This document shows positions 16,447-29,298 of a stretch of DNA of 64,000 nt, in pieces. The stretch spans positions 1 to 64,000 of the forward strand of contig CACNXK010000001.1 in the NCBI GenBank assembly GCA_902624425.1. The letters are read 5' to 3'. Made by a program: the position numbers and the translations under genes. Under the pieces are notes generated by a model. That model was not told where the DNA came from. It made no database searches and saw nothing but the letters and a program-made list of their open reading frames with translations. Positions within the stretch are counted from its first letter, which is position 1; every line of letters begins with the position of its first letter. The DNA comes from an uncultured SAR86 cluster bacterium. GTDB taxonomy: Bacteria; Pseudomonadota; Gammaproteobacteria; Magnimaribacterales; D2472.

Positions 16447-16562
16447 ACGTCAACTCCCCATTATTCGACTGTAACAGAGTTGTTGTAGCAAGGTTTCCAT
16501 TATTTTGGTTTGTCTCCAATTTTTTATTTTATATTAGTTTTTGTAGAATATAATTTTAAATT

Positions 16563-17051
16563 ATGGAATACGCGGTAAAGGAATGTGGAAGGTGTGGAGT
16601 AAAAACCTCATCTTATAAGTTGCTAGAAATCAAAAATAAAACTAATAATAATTATAAGAAAAAGTACTTCTGTCACGGTCCCAATACAATAAATTGTTAC
16701 GATAAAGTGAGACCAATGAGAGTTGGGGATATCTTTAGATTAATTTTCGCACCTATAACGTTTGTTCTGGGTTTTATTAAAAAAGTCCTTGGTATCTTTC
16801 TTATACCAATAAAAATTATCATGTATCCATTCAAATTGGTATATCGGCATAACAAAAGGATAAGAAATGCTATGGTTTATATCTTTGGTATTGTTGTCTT
16901 TATTTTGATGAAAGTTTTGGCCGTCCTAAGATTTGTTGGTATAAAAGTAATGGATCAAGATGGTGACGGGAAGGTTGATTTAAATGATTTTGCTATTGCA
17001 AAAAGGAAAGTCAGAGATTTTTTTGACAAATCCAAAAAAGAGACTAAATGA
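16563..17051 (+). CDS. Membrane protein with zinc-ribbon-like N-terminus and C-terminal EF-hand
   Basis: 162 aa. An N-terminal CGRCG pair and a second pair (YFCHGPNTINCYD) about 28 residues later resemble a zinc ribbon. Two hydrophobic hairpin-like regions follow (about 60-90 and 103-128). The C-terminus has a canonical EF-hand calcium loop DQDGDGKVDLND (about 136-147). I know no named family with this order. A TATAAT eight bases before the ATG suggests an almost leaderless mRNA. It sits at the right edge of the sulfotransferase island but has host-like low GC. Confidence 0.7.
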   Translation: MEYAVKECGRCGVKTSSYKLLEIKNKTNNNYKKKYFCHGPNTINCYDKVRPMRVGDIFRLIFAPITFVLGFIKKVLGIFLIPIKIIMYPFKLVYRHNKRIRNAMVYIFGIVVFILMKVLAVLRFVGIKVMDQDGDGKVDLNDFAIAKRKVRDFFDKSKKETK

Positions 17052-17060
17052 AAATTAGAA

Positions 17061-17516
17061 CTAAGCAATCTCTATACCTGCTTTTTTATATCTAGCTAGA
17101 ATATCTTCTTCATCCCAATCTTTTGGCATGGTGGACCGAAGACCTTTTTCATTTAATACTTTATCTTCTTCTTTTGTGATGAGGATGCCGCCCTCTTTTA
17201 TGTATCTATTCAAAATTCGTAGCAAACTTGCTTCATTTATTTCCTCTAAACTGTAAAGTTTTTCTATGATTATTTTCAACGGTATAGGGTGGTCATATCT
17301 TAGGTTTTTTATATCTTTTTCTTTGCTTGCTCTTATAGATCTTGCCCTTTTCTTTGAAAATTTTGTAGGTTTGTTTACACCTGTTTCCCATATAAAAAAT
17401 ATGGCTTCTCTGATAATTTTTCGGGGTCCTGTTTTATTATTTCCAAGTTCCTCTAATCTTCTGCAGGAAGATATAATTGAAGCGATTTCGCTTAAATGAC
17501 TATTTTGTGTTGTCAT
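17061..17516 (-). CDS. Hypothetical soluble protein downstream of glmS
   Basis: 151 aa, no signal peptide or membrane segment, charged and helical in appearance, with PIPLKIIIEKLYSLEEINEASL as a possible helix-turn-helix-like stretch. Family not recognised. It starts 5 nt after the glmS stop codon in the same direction, so it is probably the last gene of the long atp-glmU-glmS transcript. It converges on the EF-hand gene with 9 nt between stops. Confidence 0.6.
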   Translation of the reverse strand: MTTQNSHLSEIASIISSCRRLEELGNNKTGPRKIIREAIFFIWETGVNKPTKFSKKRARSIRASKEKDIKNLRYDHPIPLKIIIEKLYSLEEINEASLLRILNRYIKEGGILITKEEDKVLNEKGLRSTMPKDWDEEDILARYKKAGIEIA

Positions 17517-17521
17517 AAAAT

Positions 17522-19348
17522 CTATTCGACGGTTACAGATTTAGCGAGATTTCGTGGCTGATCTAAGTCTGTTCCTCTTAGACAAGCAACCTCATAAGCT
17601 AGTATCTGTAGGGGTATGGTATACACAATAGGTGCATTGTAGTCACCGCATTTAGGCATATTGATAAATTTCCCTTTTTTGATTTCAATTGTCGATCCTG
17701 CGTTCCCAAAAACATATAAAGTTCCGCCTCTTGCTTTTACTTCCTCCAAGTTTGATAAGAGCTTTTCGACTAGGCTATCCTCAGGTGCCAACGCCACAAC
17801 TGGGATAGTTTCGTCAACCAATGCTAATGGGCCATGCTTTAACTCCCCTGCTGGATATGCTTCTGCATGTATATAAGATATTTCTTTCAATTTAAGGGCG
17901 CCCTCTTGAGCTATGGAAAAGTACATGCCTCTTCCTAAAAATAATGCATTATCATTTGATGAAATGTTATTCGTAATTGTGTTTATTTCATCTTTTAATT
18001 TAAAAGCTTCTCTTATAAGAGCGGGTGTCTCTCTTAAATCTTGGGCTGCTTGTTTGCGCTTCTCTTGGTTTTTATCCTGACTTTTGGAAATTGAGAGTGC
18101 TAGTATTAATAAAGCTGCTAATTGGGTTGTAAATGCTTTTGTTGAAGCTACTCCTATTTCTGGCCCTGCGTTTGTAAAAATTTTCCAGTCTGATTCTCTG
18201 GCCATTGTGCTAGTAGGCACATTACATATTGAAACAATGCCCAAATATTTTTCCTCCTTGGCATAATTGAGTGCTGCAAGAGTATCTGCAGTTTCTCCAG
18301 ATTGAGAAATTGTGACAAAAAGCGTATTGTCCTCAACGATTGGATTCCTGTATCTATATTCACTAGCAAAGTCTATATAGCAGGGAATTTCGCATATGTC
18401 TTCAAACCATTTTCTTGCTGTTTTCGCAGCATGAAGACTTGTTCCACAGGCTACAAATTGAACTCTCTTCACATCTTTAAAAGAGTTTGAGGAGCCCAAT
18501 CCAAAAACATTATCTAAAACATCACTTTCGCCAAGCCTTCCATTAATTGTATTGCCAATGCAGTCAGGTTGCTCATAGATTTCTTTTTCCATGAAATGTT
18601 TGTATTCTCCTTTTGTTGTTGCTGTTGCTGCACCGTCAATCTTCAGCTCTTCTCTCTCAACTATAATTCCCTCTTGATCATAAATAACAACATCTTCTTT
18701 GGTAATGACTGCAAAATCGCCGTCCTCTAACATGTGGAATTTTTCAGTAATGTTTACAATAGCTAGCGGATCTGAGGCAACAAAATTTTCTTCTATCCCC
18801 AAGCCAACCAGCAGCGGGCTTTTTTGTCTTGCTGCATAAACTTTGCCTTTCTCTTCTTTGCAAACAACAGCTATCGAATAGGCGCCATTTAGCTCAGTTG
18901 TTGCCTTCATAAGAGCTTGTAACGTATCTTGGCTTTCTTTTTTATAAAAATGAACTAGATGAGCGATTAATTCAGAATCTGTTTCAGAGGCTATTTCATA
19001 ACCCTTGTTTCTTAGAGAACATCTAATCTCTTCATGATTTTCAATTATTCCATTATGAACGATATAGATGTCATCATGCGATCCGTGGGGGTGTGCGTTT
19101 TCTTCTGAAGGTGCGCCATGAGTTGCCCATCTGGTATGGGCTATACCAGAAAAAGCTTTTGGCTTTTCAGAAATCATTATCTCTTCTAGTTTTGATACTT
19201 TGCCAAGTGATCGCAATCTTAAAATTTCTTCATCTTTGTTAAGAACAACGCCCGCGGAATCATAACCTCTGTACTCCATTAGTTGAAGGCCTTTAATTAG
19301 GATCTTTCCAACGCTTCTTGATGAAGCAGCTCCAATAATTCCACACAT
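17522..19348 (-). CDS. glmS: Glucosamine-6-phosphate synthase (glutamine-dependent)
   Basis: Makes glucosamine-6-phosphate from fructose-6-phosphate and glutamine, the first step to UDP-GlcNAc for peptidoglycan and lipid A. 608 aa, full length. The N-terminal nucleophile Cys2 (MCGIIGA) starts the glutaminase domain (1-240, with HTRWATHG and HNGIIENHEEIR). Two SIS isomerase domains follow, with CGTSLHAAKTARKWFE, SQSGETADT and the C-terminal DQPRNLAKSVTVE. It follows glmU by 2 nt, the usual order after the atp operon in many gammaproteobacteria. No glmS ribozyme or obvious separate leader is present. Confidence 0.97.
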   Translation of the reverse strand: MCGIIGAASSRSVGKILIKGLQLMEYRGYDSAGVVLNKDEEILRLRSLGKVSKLEEIMISEKPKAFSGIAHTRWATHGAPSEENAHPHGSHDDIYIVHNGIIENHEEIRCSLRNKGYEIASETDSELIAHLVHFYKKESQDTLQALMKATTELNGAYSIAVVCKEEKGKVYAARQKSPLLVGLGIEENFVASDPLAIVNITEKFHMLEDGDFAVITKEDVVIYDQEGIIVEREELKIDGAATATTKGEYKHFMEKEIYEQPDCIGNTINGRLGESDVLDNVFGLGSSNSFKDVKRVQFVACGTSLHAAKTARKWFEDICEIPCYIDFASEYRYRNPIVEDNTLFVTISQSGETADTLAALNYAKEEKYLGIVSICNVPTSTMARESDWKIFTNAGPEIGVASTKAFTTQLAALLILALSISKSQDKNQEKRKQAAQDLRETPALIREAFKLKDEINTITNNISSNDNALFLGRGMYFSIAQEGALKLKEISYIHAEAYPAGELKHGPLALVDETIPVVALAPEDSLVEKLLSNLEEVKARGGTLYVFGNAGSTIEIKKGKFINMPKCGDYNAPIVYTIPLQILAYEVACLRGTDLDQPRNLAKSVTVE

Positions 19349-19350
19349 GT

Positions 19351-20703
19351 TTATTTTTTATTCTTTGCCCAGTTTTCTTTGTTTTTCTGTTTTCCCCTAC
19401 CAACACCTAAAGCATTGTCAGGAACATCTTTGGTAATTGTAGAGCCAGCCCCAACGTATGCGTTTTTCCCGATATTTATGGGTGCTACTAATGATGAGTT
19501 TGTCCCTATGAAGGAACCATCTCCAACTTCTGTTTTGTGTTTATCTTTTCCGTCATAGTTACAGGTAATTGTTCCAGCACCGATGTTAACATCATCACCT
19601 ATGTCCGCATCACCAAGGTATGTAAAGTGATTTGCTTTTGACGATCTACCAATCTTAGTTTTTTTTGTTTCAACAAAGTTGCCAACCTTAGCGCTATCTT
19701 CAATAACACTTCCCTCCCTTAACCTAGCATAAGGGCCAATGGAGCAGTCTGCCCCAATCTTGGCAGAATCTATATGTGAGAAAGGGAGTATCTTGGTATT
19801 GTCGCCAATTTTAGTGTTACAAATAATTGTATTTGCTCCTACTTCAACATTGTTGCCAAACTCAACATCACCTTCCAGAATTACATTTACATCTATCGAA
19901 CAGTCTGAACCTGCTTTAACATCGCCTCTAACATCAACTCTTGTTTTATCTATTAATGTAATGCCTTTTTTTAATAGCTCTTCTGTATTCATAACTCTTA
20001 AAACCCTCTCCAGCTCCTCCTGTTCTTTTCGACTGTTAGCTCCCATTGTCTCATCTTGTGGCGAGTTTAATGTGTTTATTTTAAACCCATTATTGGTTGC
20101 AATACCAATCAAGTCTGTTAAATAAAACTCTTTAGCGGAATTTTCATTATTTATTTGTGGGATAAGTGTTTTTAAGACGCTTCCATTTGCCACCAAAATA
20201 CCAGTAAATATTTCTTTTATTCTTTTTTGTAAATCTGTGGCATCTTTTTCTTCAACTATACTTATGGCAAAATTGTTTTCATCTTTTATGACTCTGCCAT
20301 ACCCAGTTGGGTCTTTAAGTGTTGTTGTTAATATTGATATTTCAGAGTCTATTAAGCATAAATCTTGCAGCGTTTTCCTTTTTATGAGGGGAACATCTCC
20401 GTAAAGAATTAAAACCTTTTCACTATCGTTTATATTATCAATTGTCGTTTTTACTGCATCTGCTGTCCCTAATTGTTCTTTTTGCAGAAATGTTTGTGCA
20501 TCAACCGATAGTTTTGATATTTCATTTTCAACACCCTCTTTGTCAAAACCAACAACCACAGAAATGTCACTTGAAATTTGTTTTGCTTTTAAAAGAAGGT
20601 GATGGAGCATTGTTTTTCCGCCAAGCTTTTGTAAAACCTTTGCTTTTTGAGAAAGCATTCTGGTGCCTTTGCCGCCAGCTAATATTATGGTGTGAATGTT
20701 CAA
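19351..20703 (-). CDS. glmU: Bifunctional GlcN-1-P acetyltransferase / UDP-GlcNAc pyrophosphorylase
   Basis: Catalyses the last two steps to UDP-GlcNAc. 450 aa. The uridyltransferase domain starts IILAGGKGTRM (residues 6-16) and includes EQLGTADAV and YGDVPLI. The left-handed beta-helix acetyltransferase domain begins near residue 250 with hexapeptide repeats, including GPYARLREGSVI and NYDGKDKHKTEVGDG, the active-site region. It follows atpC by 23 nt and precedes glmS by 2 nt, so it is likely part of the ATP-synthase transcript. Confidence 0.97.
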   Translation of the reverse strand: MNIHTIILAGGKGTRMLSQKAKVLQKLGGKTMLHHLLLKAKQISSDISVVVGFDKEGVENEISKLSVDAQTFLQKEQLGTADAVKTTIDNINDSEKVLILYGDVPLIKRKTLQDLCLIDSEISILTTTLKDPTGYGRVIKDENNFAISIVEEKDATDLQKRIKEIFTGILVANGSVLKTLIPQINNENSAKEFYLTDLIGIATNNGFKINTLNSPQDETMGANSRKEQEELERVLRVMNTEELLKKGITLIDKTRVDVRGDVKAGSDCSIDVNVILEGDVEFGNNVEVGANTIICNTKIGDNTKILPFSHIDSAKIGADCSIGPYARLREGSVIEDSAKVGNFVETKKTKIGRSSKANHFTYLGDADIGDDVNIGAGTITCNYDGKDKHKTEVGDGSFIGTNSSLVAPINIGKNAYVGAGSTITKDVPDNALGVGRGKQKNKENWAKNKK

Positions 20704-20726
20704 TTTTTTAGGTCTTTTAGCCTATG

Positions 20727-21139
20727 CTAAATCTTTTTACGAAGTTTTTGAATAGTTTTAAGTCTTGCTGCTGCTTCTGCCAACTGAGAAGCTGCCTTTG
20801 CAAAATCAACATTATCTTTATTGTCAGCTAAATCTTTTTCGGCTTGCTCTTTTGCTGCAATTGCTTTCGCTTCATCCATGCTATCTGCTCTCTCTGCGAC
20901 ATCAGAAAGCACTGTAACAACATCTGGTTGAACTTCTATAAATCCTCCACTGCAAAAGAAAGTTTCCTCATTATCTCCATTGCAAACTCTCACTGGACCT
21001 GGCATTAAGCCTGTTAACAAGGGAGAGTGACCTGGCGCAATTCCGATTTCTCCAAGGGAGCCAGTTGCGTATAGCATATCGGCTGATCCTGAGAAAATTT
21101 CTTCATTTGAGGAAACGATGCTTACTTTAAACTCACTCA

Positions 21140-21140
<1 letters not shown>
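20727..21140 (-). CDS. atpC: ATP synthase F1 subunit epsilon
   Basis: 137-aa epsilon subunit of the F1 central stalk, which couples rotation to catalysis and inhibits ATP hydrolysis. The N-terminal beta-sandwich opens FKVSIVSSNEEIFSG and includes GEIGIAPGHSPLLTGLMPG; the C-terminal helical pair is alanine-rich (AKAIAAKEQAEKDLADNKD). Its ATG overlaps the atpD stop by one base (TAATG), so translation is coupled. Confidence 0.97.
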
Positions 21141-23394
<2,254 letters not shown>

Positions 23395-23397
23395 TTC

Positions 23398-24942
23398 TTA
23401 ATAAGTTTGGGTTTTTTTAAAATCTTCTACTAGTTCTTTAAACTGTTTCTCAATATCGTCGTCCCAGTCACCAGTATCATTAATTTGTTTTTTTAGATCT
23501 GCTTTTTCCGAGTCGAAGTAAGCTAATAAGGCTGATTCAAAATCTCCAACCTTATCAATCTCCACATCTTTCATGTGACCCTTGTCAGCAGCGTAAAGAC
23601 TCAAAGCTTGATCAGCTACACTCATTGGAGAGTACTGTTTTTGTTTTAACAGTTCTGTAATTCGTTTACCATGCTCAAGCTGTTCTTTGGTTGCATCGTC
23701 AAGGTCGGATGCGAACTGTGAGAATGCCGCAAGTTCTCTGTATTGAGCAAGATCTGTTCTAATTCCACCGCTAAGTTTTTTAATTATCTTGGTTTGTGCA
23801 GCTCCTCCTACCCTTGATACAGAAAGCCCTGGATCAATAGCTGGTCTAATGCCTGAATTAAAGAGGTCTGTTTCAAGAAATATTTGCCCGTCAGTAATTG
23901 AAATTACATTAGTTGGAACAAAAGCGGAAACATCTCCAGCTTGTGTTTCAATAATAGGCAGAGCTGTTAAAGATCCTGTTTTGCCTTTCACTTTTCCATC
24001 TGTAATTTTTTCTACATATTCTGCATTTACTCGAGCTGCTCTTTCTAAGAGTCTTGAATGAAGATAAAAGACATCCCCAGGGAAAGCTTCTCTTCCTGGA
24101 GGCCTTCTAAGCAAGAGTGATATCTCTCTATATGCAACAGCTTGTTTTGATAGGTCATCATAAACGATTAATGCGTCCTGTCCTGTGTCTCTAAAATACT
24201 CTCCCATTGCACAACCAGAATATGCTGATAGATATTGCATTGCAGCTGGATCTGCAGCGGCAGCTGAAACAACAATTGTGTGCTCCATAGCGCCGTACTC
24301 TTCAAGCTTCGCTACCACGTTGGCAATAGTTGATTGCTTTTGGCCGATAGCTACATAAATACACTTAATTCCTGTGCCTTTTTGGTTGATTATTGCATCA
24401 ATGGCTACAGCTGTTTTTCCAGTTTGCCTATCGCCAATAATGAGCTCTCTTTGGCCCCTCCCTATTGGAACCATTGCATCGATTGATTTGAGACCAATTT
24501 GTACTGGTTGATCCACTGATTGTCTAGCAATAACTCCTGGTGCAACAACTTCAATAGGAGCAGTAAGTTTTGTTTTAATTTCTCCCTTTCCGTCGATTGG
24601 ATTTCCTAAAGCATCTACAACTCGCCCGAGCATTTCCTCACCAACAGGAACTTCTAAAATTTTACCTGTACATGTAACTTTTTGCCCCTCACTTAGCCCA
24701 AGGTAGTCGCCCAAAACAACAACACCAACCGAGTCTTGTTCTAGGTTTAGAGCTAATCCAAAGACTCCATTTTCAAACTCTACAAGCTCACCATACATAA
24801 CATCACCCATTCCGTGTATTCTGATAATTCCATCAGAAACATTGACAATGGTTCCCTCATTTTTGGTTTCAGCTTTTAGATCAAGCCCTGAAATTTTGTC
24901 CTTAAGAACACTAGAAATTTCAGATGGGTTTAGTCCACTCAT
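23398..24942 (-). CDS. atpA: ATP synthase F1 subunit alpha
   Basis: Non-catalytic nucleotide-binding alpha subunit, 514 aa. Walker A GDRQTGKT near residue 170, Walker [12 protein letters not shown], and the signature [11 protein letters not shown] are visible; the N-terminal beta-barrel contains [13 protein letters not shown]. It lies 3 nt upstream of atpG. Confidence 0.98.
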   Translation of the reverse strand: MSGLNPSEISSVLKDKISGLDLKAETKNEGTIVNVSDGIIRIHGMGDVMYGELVEFENGVFGLALNLEQDSVGVVVLGDYLGLSEGQKVTCTGKILEVPVGEEMLGRVVDALGNPIDGKGEIKTKLTAPIEVVAPGVIARQSVDQPVQIGLKSIDAMVPIGRGQRELIIGDRQTGKTAVAIDAIINQKGTGIKCIYVAIGQKQSTIANVVAKLEEYGAMEHTIVVSAAAADPAAMQYLSAYSGCAMGEYFRDTGQDALIVYDDLSKQAVAYREISLLLRRPPGREAFPGDVFYLHSRLLERAARVNAEYVEKITDGKVKGKTGSLTALPIIETQAGDVSAFVPTNVISITDGQIFLETDLFNSGIRPAIDPGLSVSRVGGAAQTKIIKKLSGGIRTDLAQYRELAAFSQFASDLDDATKEQLEHGKRITELLKQKQYSPMSVADQALSLYAADKGHMKDVEIDKVGDFESALLAYFDSEKADLKKQINDTGDWDDDIEKQFKELVEDFKKTQTY

Positions 24943-24951
24943 ATTTTCACC

Positions 24952-25485
24952 TTATATATTTAATTGGTTAATTAGTTTTTTAATTCTTCCTTTGATAGAT
25001 AAATCCAATACCTCATCTCCGATCTTTACAACAAATCCAGCTTTCAAACCTGAATCGCTTGTAAAGGAAATAGTTGAGCTATCTCCATGTTTATCTTGTA
25101 ATTTATTTAAGATAATTTCCTTTGTTGTTTCTGAGATATTGTTGGGTGCCGTGACCTCAATTACTTTGCTTTCGTTATGTTTCAGCATTAAGTCCTCATA
25201 AATCTCAGCAATAACTTCAAGCAGGTTGAGCCTATCATTCTCTCCAAGAACATCTAGAAGGTTTTCAGTAAGTTTAACTGGTTGATTGGAGAATAAACCT
25301 TTTAAGGTTGTTACAACTACTGATTTTTCTTCTGGGCTTTCAATAAGCTTGTTGATGCTGGGATCTGAACAGGCCTCAGATAGAACTTTTAGATCTCCGA
25401 ACATCTCATTTATTTGACCTTCTTCCACAGCTGCAAGAAATGCAGCTTTTGCATAGGGTCTTGCTTGTGGTTTTAGGTCATACAT
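24952..25485 (-). CDS. atpH: ATP synthase F1 subunit delta
   Basis: Peripheral-stalk subunit delta (OSCP), 177 aa, joining F1 to the b subunits. The N-terminal domain opens ARPYAKAAFLAAVEEG and the C-terminal part has VKIGDEVLDLSIKGRIKKL, the delta signature with the D-x-S-x-x-G-R-L pattern. Canonical order after atpF (2-nt gap). Confidence 0.96.
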   Translation of the reverse strand: MYDLKPQARPYAKAAFLAAVEEGQINEMFGDLKVLSEACSDPSINKLIESPEEKSVVVTTLKGLFSNQPVKLTENLLDVLGENDRLNLLEVIAEIYEDLMLKHNESKVIEVTAPNNISETTKEIILNKLQDKHGDSSTISFTSDSGLKAGFVVKIGDEVLDLSIKGRIKKLINQLNI

Positions 25486-25487
25486 TT

Positions 25488-25958
25488 TTAAATTTCCTCG
25501 GCTGCTTTTTTTATTATGTTTTCGTGCTTCTTCTCATCAATTTCTTCATCAATTATTTTTGATGCGGTCTCAACAACAATAGATGAAAGTTGTTTTTTTA
25601 ATTCTTCGCGAGTTTTATTAGTTTCGTTTTCAAGTTTCTTAGATCCTGATTCAATAATCTTTTCTGCCTCTACTTCAGCTTTTGCTTTGGCATCATTTAA
25701 AATTTGTGAAGATCTATTGTTAGCTTTTTCAACGATAGATGCTGCTTCCTTTTTAGCTTCTTTAAGCTCTTTTTCATATGTAAGCTTAGCTTCTTCTAAA
25801 GAGTCATCAGCCTGTTTTGCAGCCTCAAGACCTGCGGCCATTTTGTTTTCTCTTTCCTCCATAGTGGAAAGAATTGGTGGCCATATATATTTGTAACAAA
25901 TGTAAACAAACACTGCAAAAATCAATGCTTGTGAAATTAATGTAGCGTTTATATTCAT
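25488..25958 (-). CDS. atpF: ATP synthase F0 subunit b
   Basis: Peripheral-stalk subunit b, 156 aa. One N-terminal membrane helix (about 4-26, ATLISQALIFAVFVYICYKY) followed by IWPPI and a long charged coiled coil rich in Lys, Glu and Ala to the C-terminus. Canonical length and position between atpE and atpH. Confidence 0.96.
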   Translation of the reverse strand: MNINATLISQALIFAVFVYICYKYIWPPILSTMEERENKMAAGLEAAKQADDSLEEAKLTYEKELKEAKKEAASIVEKANNRSSQILNDAKAKAEVEAEKIIESGSKKLENETNKTREELKKQLSSIVVETASKIIDEEIDEKKHENIIKKAAEEI

Positions 25959-25964
25959 TTGTGA

Positions 25965-26216
<252 letters not shown>

Positions 26217-26224
26217 TTATAAAC

Positions 26225-27146
<922 letters not shown>

Positions 27147-27154
27147 GGATAATT

Positions 27155-27985
27155 CTAAAGTTTAAGAAGTTTTTGAATTATAGTTTCTAACTCGTCTGGT
27201 GAGTGATAAAAAATTGATACTTTCCCGGTCTTAGTTGTTTTTGTTTCTATTTCTGTTTTGTGCCCAAAATTTCCACTAATTTCATCTTCGATATTTAGTG
27301 TATCTCTATCTTTTTCTTTTGTTTTTGTTGTTTTTTTAGCTGGTTTTAGTAGTGCTTCGGCTTGTCTTACAGTCAGTTTTTTTTGAGAAATTGCTTCTGC
27401 TAGTTGTTCTGCTTTTGTAGTCTCAAGCCCTGACAAAATTTTTGCATGTCCTTTCTCCAAAACTCCTTGTGAAATCATGTCCAATATTTTCGATGACAAA
27501 GACAGTATTCTCATAGAGTTTGCTATTGTGCTTCTTGCTTTACCGGTTGCTTTAGCAATTTCGTCTTGAGTTAAATCAAATTCTCTTTTTAGTCTGTCAT
27601 AACCCCTTGCTTCTTCAACTGGATTTAAGTCTTCTCTCTGCAGATTTTCTATGAGCGCAGCTTCAAGAGCTTCTTGATCCTTTTTTTGATTTACAAGAGA
27701 AGGAATTGTTTTTAAGCCAGCAATTTTTGAAGCTCTAACTCTTCTTTCTCCCGCTATAACCTCAAACTTATCAAGTCCAATCTCTCGGACCAAGATTGGA
27801 GATAAAACCCCATGTTTTTTGATTGAGTCAGCGAGTTCTTGAATTTTTGTATCATCAAACTCTTGACGAGGTTGGAATCTTCCAGCTGTTATTTTTTCTA
27901 GGTCGATTTCTTTTGTTGTTGTTGGTAGTTTTTGGTCACCCAGCAGGGCATCTAGTCCGCGGTTTAAAGATTTGTTATCGCTCAT
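27155..27985 (-). CDS. parB: Chromosome-partitioning protein ParB
   Basis: CTP-binding DNA clamp that loads at parS and spreads, for origin segregation with ParA. 276 aa. N-terminal ParB/Srx domain: PRQEFDDTKIQELADSIKKHG, GERRVRASKIAG (GERRxRA CTP motif) and LIENLQREDLNPVEEA; the helix-turn-helix follows (TQDEIAKATGKARSTIANSMR); the C-terminus is the dimer domain. I chose ATG 27985; a TTG two codons earlier (27991) is possible. It overlaps the parA end by 11 nt. A parS-like site is present 10 kb away in recF. Confidence 0.95.
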   Translation of the reverse strand: MSDNKSLNRGLDALLGDQKLPTTTKEIDLEKITAGRFQPRQEFDDTKIQELADSIKKHGVLSPILVREIGLDKFEVIAGERRVRASKIAGLKTIPSLVNQKKDQEALEAALIENLQREDLNPVEEARGYDRLKREFDLTQDEIAKATGKARSTIANSMRILSLSSKILDMISQGVLEKGHAKILSGLETTKAEQLAEAISQKKLTVRQAEALLKPAKKTTKTKEKDRDTLNIEDEISGNFGHKTEIETKTTKTGKVSIFYHSPDELETIIQKLLKL

Positions 27986-28739
27986 TCTCAACTCTTCTTA
28001 TAAGCTCCCCAGCTAGAGCCAGGTATGCCATTGCGCCAAAAGAATCTGCTTTATGTTGTAGTGCAGAAATTCCGAAGCTTGGGGCTTCAGCAAGTTTAAC
28101 ATTTCTTGGTATGAGTGTATTGAATAAAACTTTCTCGAAATGTGTTTCGAGCTCTCTTGAAACCTCTTTTGCTAAATTGTTTCTCATATCCACCATTGTT
28201 CTAATAATACCGATCACCCTATTGTTGGTGTTGGTTTTGGATGAAAGTGCATTTATGGTATTAATAAGGTCAGTTAGCCCCTCTAGTGAATAGTACTCAC
28301 ACTGGAGTGGAATTAATGTGCCTACTGATGAAATTAAGGCCTCTGTCGTTAGTTGGTTTAAGGTTGGTGGGGTATCAATAATTGTATAGTCATATGTGTT
28401 TTGCAACTCGTCAAGTTGTGATGTGAGAAAGCCTTGCTTGTGATTATCTCTTATATCAACATCAAGCGCGATTAACTCTTGTCCTCCTGGAACAATTGAA
28501 TAACCATCTCTACTTTCTTTAATTACCTCTTTAATGTTTTTTCCCTCAAAATAAGTTGCATAAAGTGTCTCGGTCTCGTTTTTGGTAATTCCTGCTGCAG
28601 ATGTTGCGTTTCCTTGTGGATCCATATCTATTAAGAGGGTTTTTCTGCCGGTTGCTGCCAAGCTTGCGGCTAGGTTTACAGCTGTTGTTGTTTTTCCTAC
28701 ACCGCCCTTTTGATTGGCTATGGCTAAGGTTTTATTCAT
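27975..28739 (-). CDS. parA: Chromosome-partitioning ATPase ParA (Soj)
   Basis: Deviant Walker-A ATPase, 254 aa. KGGVGKTTTAVNLAASLA (residues 11-28) carries the signature lysine, IDMDPQGNATSA is the A' box and TIIDTPPTLNQLT the Walker B. Its ATG overlaps the rsmG stop (8 nt), matching the common mnmG-rsmG-parA-parB order near replication origins. Confidence 0.96.
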   Translation of the reverse strand: MNKTLAIANQKGGVGKTTTAVNLAASLAATGRKTLLIDMDPQGNATSAAGITKNETETLYATYFEGKNIKEVIKESRDGYSIVPGGQELIALDVDIRDNHKQGFLTSQLDELQNTYDYTIIDTPPTLNQLTTEALISSVGTLIPLQCEYYSLEGLTDLINTINALSSKTNTNNRVIGIIRTMVDMRNNLAKEVSRELETHFEKVLFNTLIPRNVKLAEAPSFGISALQHKADSFGAMAYLALAGELIRRVENER

Positions 28740-29298
28740 TTTGTATTTTTAGTATGTGTTTTTCTTTTTCGTTTTCTATTTTTATTATTTCATAGTTTTC
28801 TTTTGATATGTTGGCTTCTGCGATCTCTTTGTTGATAGTCTCAAGCTTTCCTTTTAATAACATGAGGGTAAAGGGTTTCTCTAAAAAACTATTAGCAATA
28901 TCTATTGTTTTTTTTGCAGAGGCAAACGCTTTGGTCACAACGCAATCTACTTTATTTTTTATTTTTGTATTTTTGTTTGAGCTCCCAATTATTGTTGCAT
29001 TGTTTATTTCCAAAGTTTTGATTGTCTTTTTTAGGTGATAATTCTTTTTGTTGTTTTTTTCTGACAAATATATGTTTTTGTTTTCATTAAAAATTGCTAG
29101 AGGTATGCCTGGTAGTCCGCTTCCTGTTCCTATGTCCAAAATGTTTTTATATTGCTTTATGTGTTTTGTCAGGGCTGCAGCTTCTGCAATACCCTCATCA
29201 ATTATTTCCTCTGTGTTTTTTTTTGATATTAGGTTATGTTTTTTATTGAACTTAATTGTTTCTTTTTTAAACAGCTCTATTTTGCCGCTATGTGACAT
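28732..29298 (-). CDS. rsmG: 16S rRNA (guanine-527-N7) methyltransferase
   Basis: SAM-dependent methyltransferase RsmG (GidB), 188 aa from the ATG at 29298. Motif I is ILDIGTGSGLPGIPLAI, followed by LSEKNNKKNYHLK and the later VVTKAFASAKKTID (the GRAxA-like position of the family). An upstream TTG at 29319 would add seven residues that do not resemble the family. The 5' end overlaps the mnmG 3' end. The gene is unusually A-rich, with many Lys and Asn codons. Confidence 0.92.
   Translation of the reverse strand: MSHSGKIELFKKETIKFNKKHNLISKKNTEEIIDEGIAEAAALTKHIKQYKNILDIGTGSGLPGIPLAIFNENKNIYLSEKNNKKNYHLKKTIKTLEINNATIIGSSNKNTKIKNKVDCVVTKAFASAKKTIDIANSFLEKPFTLMLLKGKLETINKEIAEANISKENYEIIKIENEKEKHILKIQNE

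Noticed and set aside
15976-16488. 170-aa plus-strand frame across the sulfotransferase gene.
   Set aside because: Shadow frame favoured by the high GC; the opposite frame has clear PAPS motifs.
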